A stretch of 64,000 nt of DNA from Verrucomicrobiota bacterium (GTDB taxonomy: Bacteria; Verrucomicrobiota; Verrucomicrobiia; Chthoniobacterales; Xiphinematobacteraceae). A model generated the notes under the pieces. That model saw only the letters and a program-made list of their open reading frames with translations, did no database searches and was not told the DNA's origin. Below, in pieces: positions 7,109-15,689 of this stretch. The stretch covers positions 59,166 through 123,165 of the forward strand of contig JAHFTB010000005.1 of the NCBI GenBank assembly GCA_023269545.1, in the 5' to 3' direction. Each line of letters starts with the position of its first letter. Position 1 is the first letter of the stretch. The position numbers were made by a program, and so were the translations under genes.

Positions 7109-8428
7109 TCAGGCGGTTGCCTCGAGTGTCTGTTTGATGTGACATGACCCGAGTCTGTAGTAATCAAAGTTCAATTTATTGGCTGCGGTGGCATTCAATA
7201 AACCATAAGGATCGAGAATGATTTGTCCGGGCATCACGTTCCGAATATTCGTCAAATCGATGTTACGAAATTCCGGCCACGGGGTCGGAATTACCAGTGC
7301 GTCGGCACCGATGCAACAGTCCAGCGCAGAGCTGCATTGCATCAACCTCGGGAAAGCATCCACTGAAAGGCGGACCGTAGGATCATAAGCTTGTTTGTGG
7401 CACTCCGGAATCACCGAAAGAAAAGCAAGGGCTGGTGAGTTCTTTGTCGAATGAGTATTTTCCTTATAAGCCAGTCCCCATACACCGATGGTTGCTTTTT
7501 CCATGCTGATATTACGGCGGGCAAGTGCTTCGCGCAATGTGCGTACGGTCCACTCCTTGCGATGTAAGCTATTGCGTGTCCACGCATCCACCACACAAGT
7601 ATCCGCATGAGTGCCCGAAACCAGACGTTTCACCGTCACCAAATCGCGTTCGAGATTTCCCCCAGCGATGCCGAGGCCGGGATTAAGATATGCTTTCGGA
7701 CCGATTCGAGCGTCAAGGCGCAGTGCGGGGGCGATTTCGCTCCAATCGGCACCGATTCCCTCGCACACTTCCGCTAGGGTATTGGTGGTGGCAACAGAAG
7801 ATACCAGAAAGAAATTAATCGCTATCTTGGCTAGCTCCGCACTTTCGTACTTCATAACCAACACAGGGCAGTCGAATGCCGTGTGCCAGCGATGAAGCGA
7901 TTCCGGCAACGGACGGGTGGGATCCTTCATGCCCACCATATATCGCTCCGGATAAAGTGCTCGCTCGACGGCTCGTCCAAAGATGAGTGTTTCCACTTGG
8001 TAATAGACCTCGCTGATACGGCAAGCGGTATTGCTCAATAGTCGTTTCCTCAAGGAGCGAGTAAAGCCTGGATTGACCTGACTGAGTAATACTAAATTAC
8101 TATTCGGACGGAGGCTTGCTACGACCAAATCAATCAGAGATTCTAATGGGTGTGTGTCGCTTTGATTTTGATCATTAGTTTTGATGTCCAGCGTAACAAA
8201 AACCAGATTGCATTTTGCTAAATCCGCGGTGTGAGCGGTGTAATGAATCCGGGAGCACGATTCTTCAAAAAGCTCTTTCAATCCTGGTTCGTCTATGGGG
8301 AATTTCCCATGAGTCAGATCGGCTACTAAGTCTTGGGAAGGATGGAAGGCTATTACATCAAAGCCCTTTGCCGCCGTGGCCAAGCTGTAATTGATACCAA
8401 GATGAGAAAGTCCTATGAATCCTATCAT
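7109..8428 (-). CDS. UDP-glucose/GDP-mannose dehydrogenase-like protein lacking the catalytic Cys
   Basis: The 439-residue protein has the fold of nucleotide-sugar 6-dehydrogenases: N-terminal NAD site GFIGLSHLGINYS, then STxP-like region (SQVNPGFTRSL), the Lys/Asn motif KYESAELAKIAINFFL, and a C-terminal Rossmann domain (GVWGLAYKENTHSTKNSPAL) like the GLAFKxxTxDxRxSP motif. The active-site loop, normally GGSCFPKD, reads GGNLERD at residues 256-262, so the cysteine that forms the thiohemiacetal is absent. It therefore probably does not carry out the usual four-electron oxidation to a uronic acid. The ATG at 8428 overlaps the upstream stop as ATGA, indicating translational coupling; a longer frame exists upstream but would run into the neighbouring gene. 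Confidence 0.78.
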   Translation of the reverse strand: MIGFIGLSHLGINYSLATAAKGFDVIAFHPSQDLVADLTHGKFPIDEPGLKELFEESCSRIHYTAHTADLAKCNLVFVTLDIKTNDQNQSDTHPLESLIDLVVASLRPNSNLVLLSQVNPGFTRSLRKRLLSNTACRISEVYYQVETLIFGRAVERALYPERYMVGMKDPTRPLPESLHRWHTAFDCPVLVMKYESAELAKIAINFFLVSSVATTNTLAEVCEGIGADWSEIAPALRLDARIGPKAYLNPGLGIAGGNLERDLVTVKRLVSGTHADTCVVDAWTRNSLHRKEWTVRTLREALARRNISMEKATIGVWGLAYKENTHSTKNSPALAFLSVIPECHKQAYDPTVRLSVDAFPRLMQCSSALDCCIGADALVIPTPWPEFRNIDLTNIRNVMPGQIILDPYGLLNATAANKLNFDYYRLGSCHIKQTLEATA

Positions 8429-9345
8429 GCCGCCAGTCCAAGTTTTTGGCGAAAGCCGCCGAGGATACTGTTGATCCAAATATCTGTGTCAATATTGTGG
8501 GATGGTTTCTTACAGAGCTGAAGAAAGTGCTGATATTCGATTTCCCAAGTGGGATCGGCACAAACTAGCGTTTCGCTATGCTCGTCCGGGCGTCCGCTCG
8601 GCAGCATTCTGCGTCTCACCGTAAGGGTACTAGGGCCCCATTTGCACAAGCAGTCAATATGCGCAGTCCCGAATTCAGCGAAGAGCTCCAGGCGAAAACT
8701 GTTGCGCCAGGAAAGAAGCGTCATTTCATACTCGATCAGTAGCTGGTCGTGCAGATTGAACATGCAATAGTCGTAGGCGTGGTTTTCAAAACAATCCGCA
8801 GTCCAAATTTTAGGTTCAGCGTCTAGCTTGCCAAAGAGAAATTGTGTCCAGTCGAGAAGATGAGACCCGAGATCGGAAATCACGCCCAGGTCCTTGTCTC
8901 TCCAAATGGAGTTGCGGACATCACGCGCGGTACCGTTCCCATAGAAAAATTTACAAAGGTAAACCTGTCCCAATTCACGGTTATCCAGGATTTTCTTCAA
9001 AGCTTTTACATGGGGCTCAAAGCGATGGTTATAAGCGGTGTAACACACCACATTTTTAGATTCGGCCAACTGCTTTAATTCCTCTAATATAGTAGGATTG
9101 GGGGAGAAAAGTGGTTTTTCCACAAGAACGTGCTTTCCATGAGATAGCAGGTAATAAAGTAAGTCGGGCTTGGCTCCATCAGGAACACAGCATAGCGCTG
9201 CGTCGTAAGTGTCTAATGGAATGTCTTCGACCCGGCGAAAATCCACACCATCAGCTACGGGGTCCACCGTGCCAACTGCATCCGATCCCGCAACACGGAG
9301 ACGCTTTTTTCCCTGTACGCCCATGCCTGCAACAATGATTCGCAT
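8425..9345 (-). CDS. Gfo/Idh/MocA-family oxidoreductase
   Basis: The 306-residue protein begins with a Rossmann strand (MRIIVAGMGVQGKKRL) and has the family signature VLVEKPLFS near residue 95, where the Lys of EKP is catalytic, followed by CYTAYNHRFEPHVKAL and GSHLLDWTQFLFG with the conserved His. Such enzymes reduce or oxidise sugars, often nucleotide-linked ones. It starts three bases after the stop of the upstream hldE-like gene and its own stop overlaps the next gene as ATGA. In this operon it may act on the activated heptose or a keto intermediate made by the SDR enzymes; the exact substrate is not predictable. Confidence 0.82.
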   Translation of the reverse strand: MRIIVAGMGVQGKKRLRVAGSDAVGTVDPVADGVDFRRVEDIPLDTYDAALCCVPDGAKPDLLYYLLSHGKHVLVEKPLFSPNPTILEELKQLAESKNVVCYTAYNHRFEPHVKALKKILDNRELGQVYLCKFFYGNGTARDVRNSIWRDKDLGVISDLGSHLLDWTQFLFGKLDAEPKIWTADCFENHAYDYCMFNLHDQLLIEYEMTLLSWRNSFRLELFAEFGTAHIDCLCKWGPSTLTVRRRMLPSGRPDEHSETLVCADPTWEIEYQHFLQLCKKPSHNIDTDIWINSILGGFRQKLGLAA

Positions 9346-9347
9346 TG

Positions 9348-10913
9348 CTATTCGAACTGGGCGACCTTTCTCACTCGTTCCAACTTGGCAAGTGCGACTG
9401 AGGATTCCACAGGGTCATTGCCATCCCGCTCGCAAGCTAAGGCTGCGGCGACTGAGCCGAGAACCGACGCAACCACCGGGCAATCCTTGCGTACGAGCGA
9501 TAGCGTTGCGTAGGATACTAATGCGTCGCCGGCGCCTACCGGATCCGGCGGAGTTCCCGTCACGAAGGTATCGACTGTAAAAAACGACCGAACTGCGTGA
9601 CTGGGAGCTCGATAAGTGATAATGCCACGTTCCCCCATCTTCAAAATCAGGTATTTGCAATTTGCCCGGCGATAGAGTTCCAAAGCAAGTGGACGCACTG
9701 TGGAATCCTGATCCGCAAGAGCAAAACGTGCCTCCCGCTCGTTAGGGGTGATCAAATCGAAGCCCTGAAATTCTAAGATATTGCCCCATCTGCTAGCAAC
9801 CTGACTGTCTGCCACCTTCAGCACGTCTTTGGGCAAGGCCTTGCTTAACATCGGAATAGTTGCGGTGCTAAAAATTCCGTGACGGAAGTCACTAAATACA
9901 ATGGCTTCGGCAGAAATGTCGGCAATCGCTTCCTGAAAGCAGTCTATCGTTTTTTCCGAGATCGGACGATTGTCGAGCTTATCCACCTTGAGCATTCGAT
10001 ACCCTTGTGCCGTAAACAGATTTTTTTGGGTAGTAGGACGTGTCTCACTCCTGATTGCGTTACATTGGACACCTGCCTTCTCGAGGTCTTTGAGGACGAA
10101 CTCACCCAGAGTATCTTCACCCAACACAGTGGTCAGCGTGACATCCGCGCCAGCCGCTCGCATATGTTTGGCTACGACACCAGCTCCTCCGACATAATCA
10201 ATTTGTTCTTCAAATTTGAGGCTGAAGGTCGGTGTTTTCGTGTTCCCGCCGATGAGAGTACAATATGTGTAAGAATCGACAATCATGTCGCCGACCACAT
10301 GCACTTTAACGCCCTGGAAAGAATTCAATACCTTTGTGAGGTCGCCAAATGAAATGTTTTCTGCTTCGAGCAAGGCATGGAGCTTATCGGCACAAAGATT
10401 CGGTGGACCTTGTTCGATAATGTGTGACGAGGAATAGATGATGTCGCCTGGAGTGAAGATGATTTCTCCTCCATAACTCTCCAGCGCATCGGCTTCTTCA
10501 CGCGTCTTGGGATGCAGGCCGTCCTTGTGATATTCGTAACCTTTGGCAAAGAAATCCGGTTGAAGAAACAGCAGATTCTCAATGGGAGTGGCGTGATCGT
10601 CGATGATCACGTAGTCCACAATTTCCAATGCCGCGAGATTCATTGCACGCAATGCTTGGGGCACATAGGGTCTATAGTTAGCCTTGGCAATGTGAATGTC
10701 GGAAGTCAGGCTAGCAATGAGGATGTCGGCCTTGCTTTTGGCATAGATCAGGTGGCGCACATGCCCCGGATGCACCAGATCGAAAGTGCCGTGACACATA
10801 ATCGCTGTTTTCTTCCGGGGAAATGGACCCAATACTTGTCTGAGTCCTTCTCTGGTCTTAATTTTGCGTTTGTAAGTGGCCTGCTCGGCCTCCGTCAGTT
10901 GCTCTACCAACAT
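9348..10913 (-). CDS. Bifunctional sugar-phosphate nucleotidyltransferase / PfkB kinase (HldE-like, domains in reverse order)
   Basis: The 521-residue protein fuses a cytidylyltransferase-fold domain (residues about 35-180, CHGTFDLVHPGH with the HxGH nucleotide-binding motif) to a ribokinase/PfkB domain (about 190-515, YVGGAGVVAKHM, LITPNEREA, and the catalytic PVGAGDAL). These are the two activities of HldE, which makes heptose 1,7-bisphosphate and then ADP-heptose from heptose 1-phosphate. In E. coli HldE the kinase comes first; here the order is swapped. Start at 10913 gives a complete nucleotidyltransferase and lies nine bases after the upstream stop, with AAAGAAG as ribosome site. Together with the isomerase and phosphatase genes of the same operon it completes the pathway. 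Whether the nucleotide is ADP, GDP or CDP cannot be told. Confidence 0.85.
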   Translation of the reverse strand: MLVEQLTEAEQATYKRKIKTREGLRQVLGPFPRKKTAIMCHGTFDLVHPGHVRHLIYAKSKADILIASLTSDIHIAKANYRPYVPQALRAMNLAALEIVDYVIIDDHATPIENLLFLQPDFFAKGYEYHKDGLHPKTREEADALESYGGEIIFTPGDIIYSSSHIIEQGPPNLCADKLHALLEAENISFGDLTKVLNSFQGVKVHVVGDMIVDSYTYCTLIGGNTKTPTFSLKFEEQIDYVGGAGVVAKHMRAAGADVTLTTVLGEDTLGEFVLKDLEKAGVQCNAIRSETRPTTQKNLFTAQGYRMLKVDKLDNRPISEKTIDCFQEAIADISAEAIVFSDFRHGIFSTATIPMLSKALPKDVLKVADSQVASRWGNILEFQGFDLITPNEREARFALADQDSTVRPLALELYRRANCKYLILKMGERGIITYRAPSHAVRSFFTVDTFVTGTPPDPVGAGDALVSYATLSLVRKDCPVVASVLGSVAAALACERDGNDPVESSVALAKLERVRKVAQFE

Positions 10914-10921
10914 ATGCTTCT

Positions 10922-11920
10922 TTAGGTTTTCAAATATTCGAACCAAGTCTTGGTGGCTTGTTCGATATTCAATACGTCCCAGACAGGGGCTTCGCGCCAA
11001 TACTCGATATTATCCAGCATGATGCGGACGCCTTCCTCCAAAGTGAGTTTCGGCTCCCATCCCAACTCTTTGCGAATTTTGCTAATATCCGCCCATGTGC
11101 AATCAGGCTCGCCCGGGCGTTTGGGCAATTCAATTGTGTTTCCGTGTAGGAGTTCAATAAGGCGGTTGACTGTTTGAGGATTTCCGGTACCGACATTGAA
11201 GATGGCCTGCTCTTGGTCAGTGACAGCGGCTGCGTAAAATGCCCTGGCGATATCCGACACATATACCCAGTCACGCCGTTGTGTGCCATCGCCCACTCGT
11301 GTGAATGGTTTGCCATTGACCTTTTGTGCAAGAAAGACACCAAAGACCGATCCATATGCACCGGAAGTGCGAAAGCGTGTTCCGTAGGCGTTGAAGATGC
11401 GCATCGAGTTGACCGGCATTTTATAAACTTTACCCCAATGGAATACTGCCTGTTCGCCCTGATATTTGCTCAGTGCATAGGGATACTCCGGCATAATGGG
11501 AGCCGTCTCTGAGGTGGGCACAGAAGCTATGCCGTAACAGGACGAAGATGCCGCATAGACAAACTTTTTCACTCCAGCGTGGCGAGCCGTCTCAAGAACG
11601 CGTACCGTTCCCATGATATTAGTCGACATATAGTCGATCGGTCGTTCAATCGACGGGATGATATCGCCGATGCCCGCAAAATGAAAGACGTACCGTGCTC
11701 CATTAAAGAAGGCATCATCCGATTCAAGAGAGCGGATATCGTACTCATGTACTACCACATCAGGGTTGTTCTCGTGTTGTCGAAGGTTTTGCCATCGTCC
11801 ACCTATGAAATTATCCAGGATGTGAACGCGAAATCCTTCCGATACTAATAAATCTACCATGTGACTGCCGATAAATCCGGCGCCACCAGTCACGATAGCC
11901 AAAGGCTTTGTCCTACTCAT
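10922..11920 (-). CDS. NAD-dependent nucleotide-sugar epimerase/dehydratase (SDR)
   Basis: The 332-residue extended SDR has GGAGFIGSHMVD at residues 12-23, the Ser of the catalytic triad in YAASSSCYGIAS, the YALSKYQGE motif (YxxxK) and RIFNAYGTRFRTSGAYG, with a C-terminal substrate lobe (VNRLIELLHG). This is the pattern of UDP-glucose 4-epimerase and GDP-mannose 4,6-dehydratase relatives. It overlaps the upstream SDR gene by ATGA and is followed by the hldE-like gene. It probably epimerises or dehydrates the nucleotide-linked heptose or another precursor of the surface glycan. Confidence 0.85.
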   Translation of the reverse strand: MSRTKPLAIVTGGAGFIGSHMVDLLVSEGFRVHILDNFIGGRWQNLRQHENNPDVVVHEYDIRSLESDDAFFNGARYVFHFAGIGDIIPSIERPIDYMSTNIMGTVRVLETARHAGVKKFVYAASSSCYGIASVPTSETAPIMPEYPYALSKYQGEQAVFHWGKVYKMPVNSMRIFNAYGTRFRTSGAYGSVFGVFLAQKVNGKPFTRVGDGTQRRDWVYVSDIARAFYAAAVTDQEQAIFNVGTGNPQTVNRLIELLHGNTIELPKRPGEPDCTWADISKIRKELGWEPKLTLEEGVRIMLDNIEYWREAPVWDVLNIEQATKTWFEYLKT

Positions 11921-12915
11921 ACTAACGCAAGGGCCTTGATTGTCTTTACGTTGGAATATTTTCCATTGCTCATGCTGTCGGGAAATTCCTCACGCTTGAA
12001 GGCTTTGCACAAATCGCGTACAGCATCCTCGATCGTTCGTTTTGGACGCCACCCCAGCACTCTTGAGATCTTATCGGAATTTACATGATACGAACGATGG
12101 TCGTTCGATTCGGTAGTTTGAATTTGAATTGATTTTTTCTTAGGAAATTCATCTTCCACCACGTTTTTAACAAAATGAGCGAGTTGATCGATAGTATGAT
12201 TCTCATAACCCACATTGAATATCTCTCCTGCCAGCTTCTCCGCGGGCCATTCGAGGGACTGAAGATAGACATCAGTGACATCTTCGATATGAATATTCGG
12301 TCGCTTTTGTTTGCCACCAAAGACAGTAATCACTTCGCGATTCACCGCATGATTAGTAAGAATATTGATGCTAAGATCAAAGCGCATGCGGGGGGAATAA
12401 CCGCATACCGTGGCGGGACGGAAAATGACTGTGGTGAATTCCGGAGACTGATATTTCAACAAGATAGGTTCGCATAGCCCCTTATACTTATTATAATCAG
12501 TGAGAGGAACTAAGGGGTGATCCTCCGTAACGTCCGAAGCATCACTCACTCCGTATACAGAACTGCTCGAAACATATATAAATCGTTTTACTCCGGCATC
12601 GCGTGAAGCCCGTACCATCGGCTCAAAACAATCGTAGTTGACGCCCTTACTGAGGCTGGGATCCAGTTCAAAACTTGGATCATTAGAAATACAGGCCATA
12701 TGGATTACGGCGTCGCAATCTTCTACAATCCGGCAGTACGTCTCGGTGTCGCGAATATCTGCGGTAACGACATCCAAGTTGGGATGTTTGGGAAGACCTC
12801 TGTCGTACGTCAGCATCAGATCATAGACGACTACTGCATAGCCTGCGTGGAGAAGTTTGGGGATGAGGATGCATCCCTTGTAACCGGCGCCTCCGGTAAC
12901 GAGTATTTTTTTCAT
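11917..12915 (-). CDS. NAD-dependent epimerase/dehydratase (SDR)
   Basis: The 332-residue protein starts MKKILVTGGAGYKGC, the glycine-rich NAD site of an extended SDR, slightly unusual in having Tyr-Lys where Phe-Ile is common. YVSSSSVYG carries the catalytic Ser, YNKYKG the Tyr and Lys, and RPATVCGYSPRMRFD the substrate loop. I chose the ATG at 12915 because it is directly before the Rossmann strand and overlaps the transaldolase stop as ATGA; the open frame upstream is not family-like. The stop overlaps the next SDR gene in the same way, so the three genes are translationally coupled. Confidence 0.85.
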   Translation of the reverse strand: MKKILVTGGAGYKGCILIPKLLHAGYAVVVYDLMLTYDRGLPKHPNLDVVTADIRDTETYCRIVEDCDAVIHMACISNDPSFELDPSLSKGVNYDCFEPMVRASRDAGVKRFIYVSSSSVYGVSDASDVTEDHPLVPLTDYNKYKGLCEPILLKYQSPEFTTVIFRPATVCGYSPRMRFDLSINILTNHAVNREVITVFGGKQKRPNIHIEDVTDVYLQSLEWPAEKLAGEIFNVGYENHTIDQLAHFVKNVVEDEFPKKKSIQIQTTESNDHRSYHVNSDKISRVLGWRPKRTIEDAVRDLCKAFKREEFPDSMSNGKYSNVKTIKALALV

Positions 12916-13658
12916 GAATTCACTAGCAAATTTTGAATGTTGATGGTGAAACCCGCTGATAGTGCATCGTTTCGGAACATTCGAACCGTATCCAGGGAAA
13001 GCTCTTGTAGATCCATACCGCAAAGTTTAACGGCCTTCCCCAAAATATCATGCGGCACGGTTACAATGTGGCAACCGGCTTCCTCAGCCTGGAAAATATT
13101 CAGCACTTCACGTACACTTGCCCAAAGTAACTGAGCGCTTGGCCTGGAATCGAGCAACTCCCGGCTGCGGCGCATCAATGGCGATGGATCGCGTCCGGTA
13201 TCAGCAATACGTCCCGCAAAAACGGAAACCACAGAAGAAACTAAGGGATTTAAAGCTTCCGCTACCTCTTCGACTTGCCTCAAGGTCAGAATGGCCGTGA
13301 TATTGAGTGGTACGCCAGTAGCCGAAAGTTCGCGGATTAATGGAATCGAAGACTCTCCTCGAGTATTTGTAATAGGGATTTTGACGAAAATATTGTTCTG
13401 CCAATCTTTGATCTGCAGTGCCTGCTCGTACATTTCATCAAATTCATCAGAAAATACTTCAAAGGAGATAGGCTTGGATTTGACGGTCTGTAGGATGTCA
13501 CGACAGAATGCTTCATAATCTGAGATTTCAGCTTTCCTCATTAGCGTGGGATTTGTAGTAAGACCCTTAATTAAAGGATTGGAATAAAGCGCCAGCATGC
13601 CGGCCTTATCGGCACCGTCGGCAAAAATAGAAACTCGAAGGTGATGAAGAGATTGCAT
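12912..13658 (-). CDS. Transaldolase family protein
   Basis: The 248-residue protein has the transaldolase hallmarks: GLTTNPTLMRKA near residue 32, the Schiff-base lysine in NIFVKIPITN, NITAILTLRQVEE and SVFAGRIADTGRDP. Transaldolase interconverts fructose 6-phosphate plus erythrose 4-phosphate with sedoheptulose 7-phosphate plus glyceraldehyde 3-phosphate. Sedoheptulose 7-phosphate is the substrate of the phosphoheptose isomerase encoded two genes upstream, so the gene most likely feeds the heptose pathway rather than general metabolism. The ATG at 13658 follows the upstream stop by one base and begins the family's first strand; a longer frame to 13772 would overlap gmhB. Confidence 0.85.
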   Translation of the reverse strand: MQSLHHLRVSIFADGADKAGMLALYSNPLIKGLTTNPTLMRKAEISDYEAFCRDILQTVKSKPISFEVFSDEFDEMYEQALQIKDWQNNIFVKIPITNTRGESSIPLIRELSATGVPLNITAILTLRQVEEVAEALNPLVSSVVSVFAGRIADTGRDPSPLMRRSRELLDSRPSAQLLWASVREVLNIFQAEEAGCHIVTVPHDILGKAVKLCGMDLQELSLDTVRMFRNDALSAGFTINIQNLLVNS

Positions 13659-13659
13659 A

Positions 13660-14214
13660 TTAGGAGTTCTTTCTTGAAACAGAGTGGGTAAGGACACACT
13701 CGACTGCTTCAGCAAACGACCGTGTGCAAAAATCAGGACATTCAGGCATTTTTTCTGTGTAGCCATAATCAATCCATATCGTAAGGCAGCCCGCTCGACG
13801 GCCCGCTTCCATATCGCTCCATCGATCTCCTATGATATAGGATTGAGATAAATCAATCTGCCATCGGGAGGCGGCATCCAGCAACATGCCAGGCGCGGGT
13901 TTGCGGCGGGGAGAATTTTCGCTTTGGGCGGAATAGCAGACCTCGATATCATCAATCGGCAGCGAGTCTTTCAATCGCCTATGCATTTCCTGAACCACAT
14001 GTTTCTTAATGAATCCGTTGCCCACATCAGGCTGATTGGTGGCCACGATAAGAAGAAAATCTTCATTTTTAAGACGCTCCAGGGCCGCTCTTGCATCAGG
14101 ATAGATATGAAAGTCTTCTACACGACGTGGAGCATAAGGACGGCCCTCGCGAATCTCAGAAGCATTGAGAATACCGTCTCTATCCAAAAAGACTGCGCGT
14201 TGAATAGGAGTCAT
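13660..14214 (-). CDS. gmhB: D-glycero-manno-heptose 1,7-bisphosphate phosphatase (HAD family)
   Basis: The 184-residue protein is a HAD-IIIA phosphatase. It has the DxD nucleophile motif AVFLDRDGILN, the Thr motif IVATNQPDVGNG, and RKPAPGML plus GDRWSDMEAGRRAG, the Lys and Asp/Asp that bind phosphate and Mg. The Cys/His loop that binds zinc in E. coli GmhB is only partly visible (CYSAQSENSP). The reaction removes the 7-phosphate from heptose 1,7-bisphosphate before nucleotide transfer. The ATG at 14214 is placed just before the DxD strand; the frame runs further upstream to 14319 without family-like sequence. The gene lies between gmhA and transaldolase. Confidence 0.85.
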   Translation of the reverse strand: MTPIQRAVFLDRDGILNASEIREGRPYAPRRVEDFHIYPDARAALERLKNEDFLLIVATNQPDVGNGFIKKHVVQEMHRRLKDSLPIDDIEVCYSAQSENSPRRKPAPGMLLDAASRWQIDLSQSYIIGDRWSDMEAGRRAGCLTIWIDYGYTEKMPECPDFCTRSFAEAVECVLTHSVSRKNS

Positions 14215-14321
14215 GGAAAAAAAAGACTGCGAATGATCTCCAAAAACCGGATGAAGGACGAAATGCCTTCTCTTAAGAAAGCCCAGTTCCTGGACAGGGG
14301 GAACGACATCAACGGACATCT

Positions 14322-14984
14322 CTATTTACTGGCTCCCTCCCACAGGTTCGTTTGTGTCACTAATGCCGGAGGGCATACCCATCCATATTTACTGGCACCC
14401 TCCCACTTATTCGCTTGTATAATGAGCGCTGGATGGCAGACCAATCCGTGCCAGAGAACGGCTTGAAAAGATTCCGAATGAGGAGTCACACGATCTGAAT
14501 CGACCGTAGGAATCACAATGACAAAATGCCCGACTTTCTTGGCATAGCCTCCATCGCGTCCCACGATACCTAGAATCGTGAGCCCACGTTCCTTAGATTC
14601 ATCGAGGGCTTTGACAATATTAGGGCTGATATTTTTTTCAAGATTTCCACCACCGACGGAAAGAATGAATACGGCATCTTTCTCATTTGCCTTGCTGGTT
14701 TTGAGCCATGCGGCAAAGACGGTATCCCATCCCTCGTCGTTTGTACGTGCCGTCAATTCCGCCACATTATCCGTAATACTATAAGCCTCAATACCGGCAA
14801 GCTTACGGAAATCATTGACGGCATGCGCTGCATTGGCTGCGCTTCCTCCCACACCCATGAAAAACAGGCGACCTCCCCGTTCTCTTACATCGCATAGCGC
14901 CTCTACCATGGCTTCTAATTGATCCGGATTAATCAGGCTAGCGATTTGGGAAACTTGTTGAAGATAAGAATGGCAGTGGCTCAT
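14322..14984 (-). CDS. gmhA: Phosphoheptose isomerase (SIS domain), first gene of heptose operon
   Basis: The 220-residue protein is a single SIS-domain sugar isomerase of the GmhA/DiaA type: MGVGGSAANAAHAVNDFRK binds the sugar phosphate, with VFILSVGGGNLEKN and HSESFQAVLWHGLV at the C-terminus. It converts sedoheptulose 7-phosphate to D-glycero-D-manno-heptose 7-phosphate. Zinc-binding His residues of E. coli GmhA are not all visible, so a related phosphosugar isomerase is possible. The last 38 residues contain an imperfect tandem duplication of the terminal helix, which is unusual. It is the first gene of the minus-strand operon, and the promoter must lie in the 705-base gap to its right. 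Confidence 0.82.
   Translation of the reverse strand: MSHCHSYLQQVSQIASLINPDQLEAMVEALCDVRERGGRLFFMGVGGSAANAAHAVNDFRKLAGIEAYSITDNVAELTARTNDEGWDTVFAAWLKTSKANEKDAVFILSVGGGNLEKNISPNIVKALDESKERGLTILGIVGRDGGYAKKVGHFVIVIPTVDSDRVTPHSESFQAVLWHGLVCHPALIIQANKWEGASKYGWVCPPALVTQTNLWEGASK
14325..14438 (-). repeat. Imperfect 63-base tandem duplication at the gmhA 3' end
   Basis: The protein reads CHPALIIQANKWEGASK, then YGWV, then CPPALVTQTNLWEGASK and stop. The corresponding DNA units are clearly related (TTTACTGGCWCCCTCCCAC occurs twice, 63 bases apart). The second unit adds 21 residues to the isomerase C-terminus. Confidence 0.8.
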
Positions 14985-15440
14985 ATAATAATGGTTAGAC
15001 TCAATCTCGGTAAAGTTAAGTACTTATCTTTTTTTACGGAACCATTATCACATGGTTGCCCAAGAAGATTCCGGATGCTCTCCCTCGGGTCGGTGCAAAG
15101 ATAATAATGCCAATGCTTCCAGGTCTGTCAGCTGCTTAGTATGCGGTAAAGCGGCAAATTTTTCAGCCAGGCAACCCTTTGCGATCGACAATACGCTACC
15201 ACTCTTCTTAAGCGCCGATTGCGGGGAAATGGTGGATGCCGGAGGAAGATTAGTGTGGAAATTTTGAAGCGTAGATCATGGGGAACTTTTTATCGAAGGT
15301 GGGCGTATAGAGGAGGGTAACAGCCAAACGGCCTCACTGAATGAGGTTCGTAACTATTTATTGTGCAAAGGATAGTGAAAGTAAAGCGGAATAATTTCTC
15401 TGGTCATCTTTTTGCGAAAAGAGCTCAATCTCGTTTCGTT

Positions 15441-15451
15441 GGACAGGCTCT
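15441..15451. repeat. GGACAGGCTCT motif, copy 1
   Basis: First of five intergenic occurrences of this 11-base motif (one with a single mismatch), usually with TT or CT before it and an A/G-rich base pair after. It may be an insertion-sequence end or scar. Confidence 0.4.
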
Positions 15452-15514
15452 AAGATCGAATTCATAGTGCTTGATAAAGTATGGAACAGAGAGAGCATTT
15501 TCAGCCCTCCAACT

Positions 15515-15525
15515 GGACAGGCTCT
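15515..15525. repeat. GGACAGGCTCT motif, copy 2
   Basis: Second copy, same orientation, 74 bases from the first. Two copies in direct orientation do not form the inverted ends of one element. Confidence 0.4.
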
Positions 15526-15689
15526 GAACCATTGGATTTAAATTACTTGTCAACGATAGCTTTTTCGCATCACTTTGTTCACGTGGAGTGATTCCCAAGC
15601 ACTGAGTCGATAAAGGACAGTGGAAGGATAGACCTCCGAGAGATACCATATAGAGCAGGAACAAGTAGGAACAGTTCCAGTGCTAATAG

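Larger units (their letters stand above)
14985..15689. other. Gene-free 705-base divergent promoter region
   Basis: This stretch separates the leftward heptose operon from the rightward glycosyltransferases. No convincing gene is visible; small open frames lack family-like sequence or ribosome sites. It holds two copies of the GGACAGGCTCT motif 74 bases apart. Promoters for both directions are expected here but I cannot place them with confidence. The length and the repeats suggest remains of a decayed insertion. Confidence 0.5.

Noticed and set aside
7611..7895. Long plus-strand frames inside the heptose operon, such as this one and 10512-10925
   Set aside because: They lie opposite well-conserved enzymes and have no ribosome sites or family features.
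15052..15267. A 71-residue frame with several Cys residues in the divergent promoter region
   Set aside because: No ribosome site, no family resemblance, and composition like random translation; the region is better left as non-coding.
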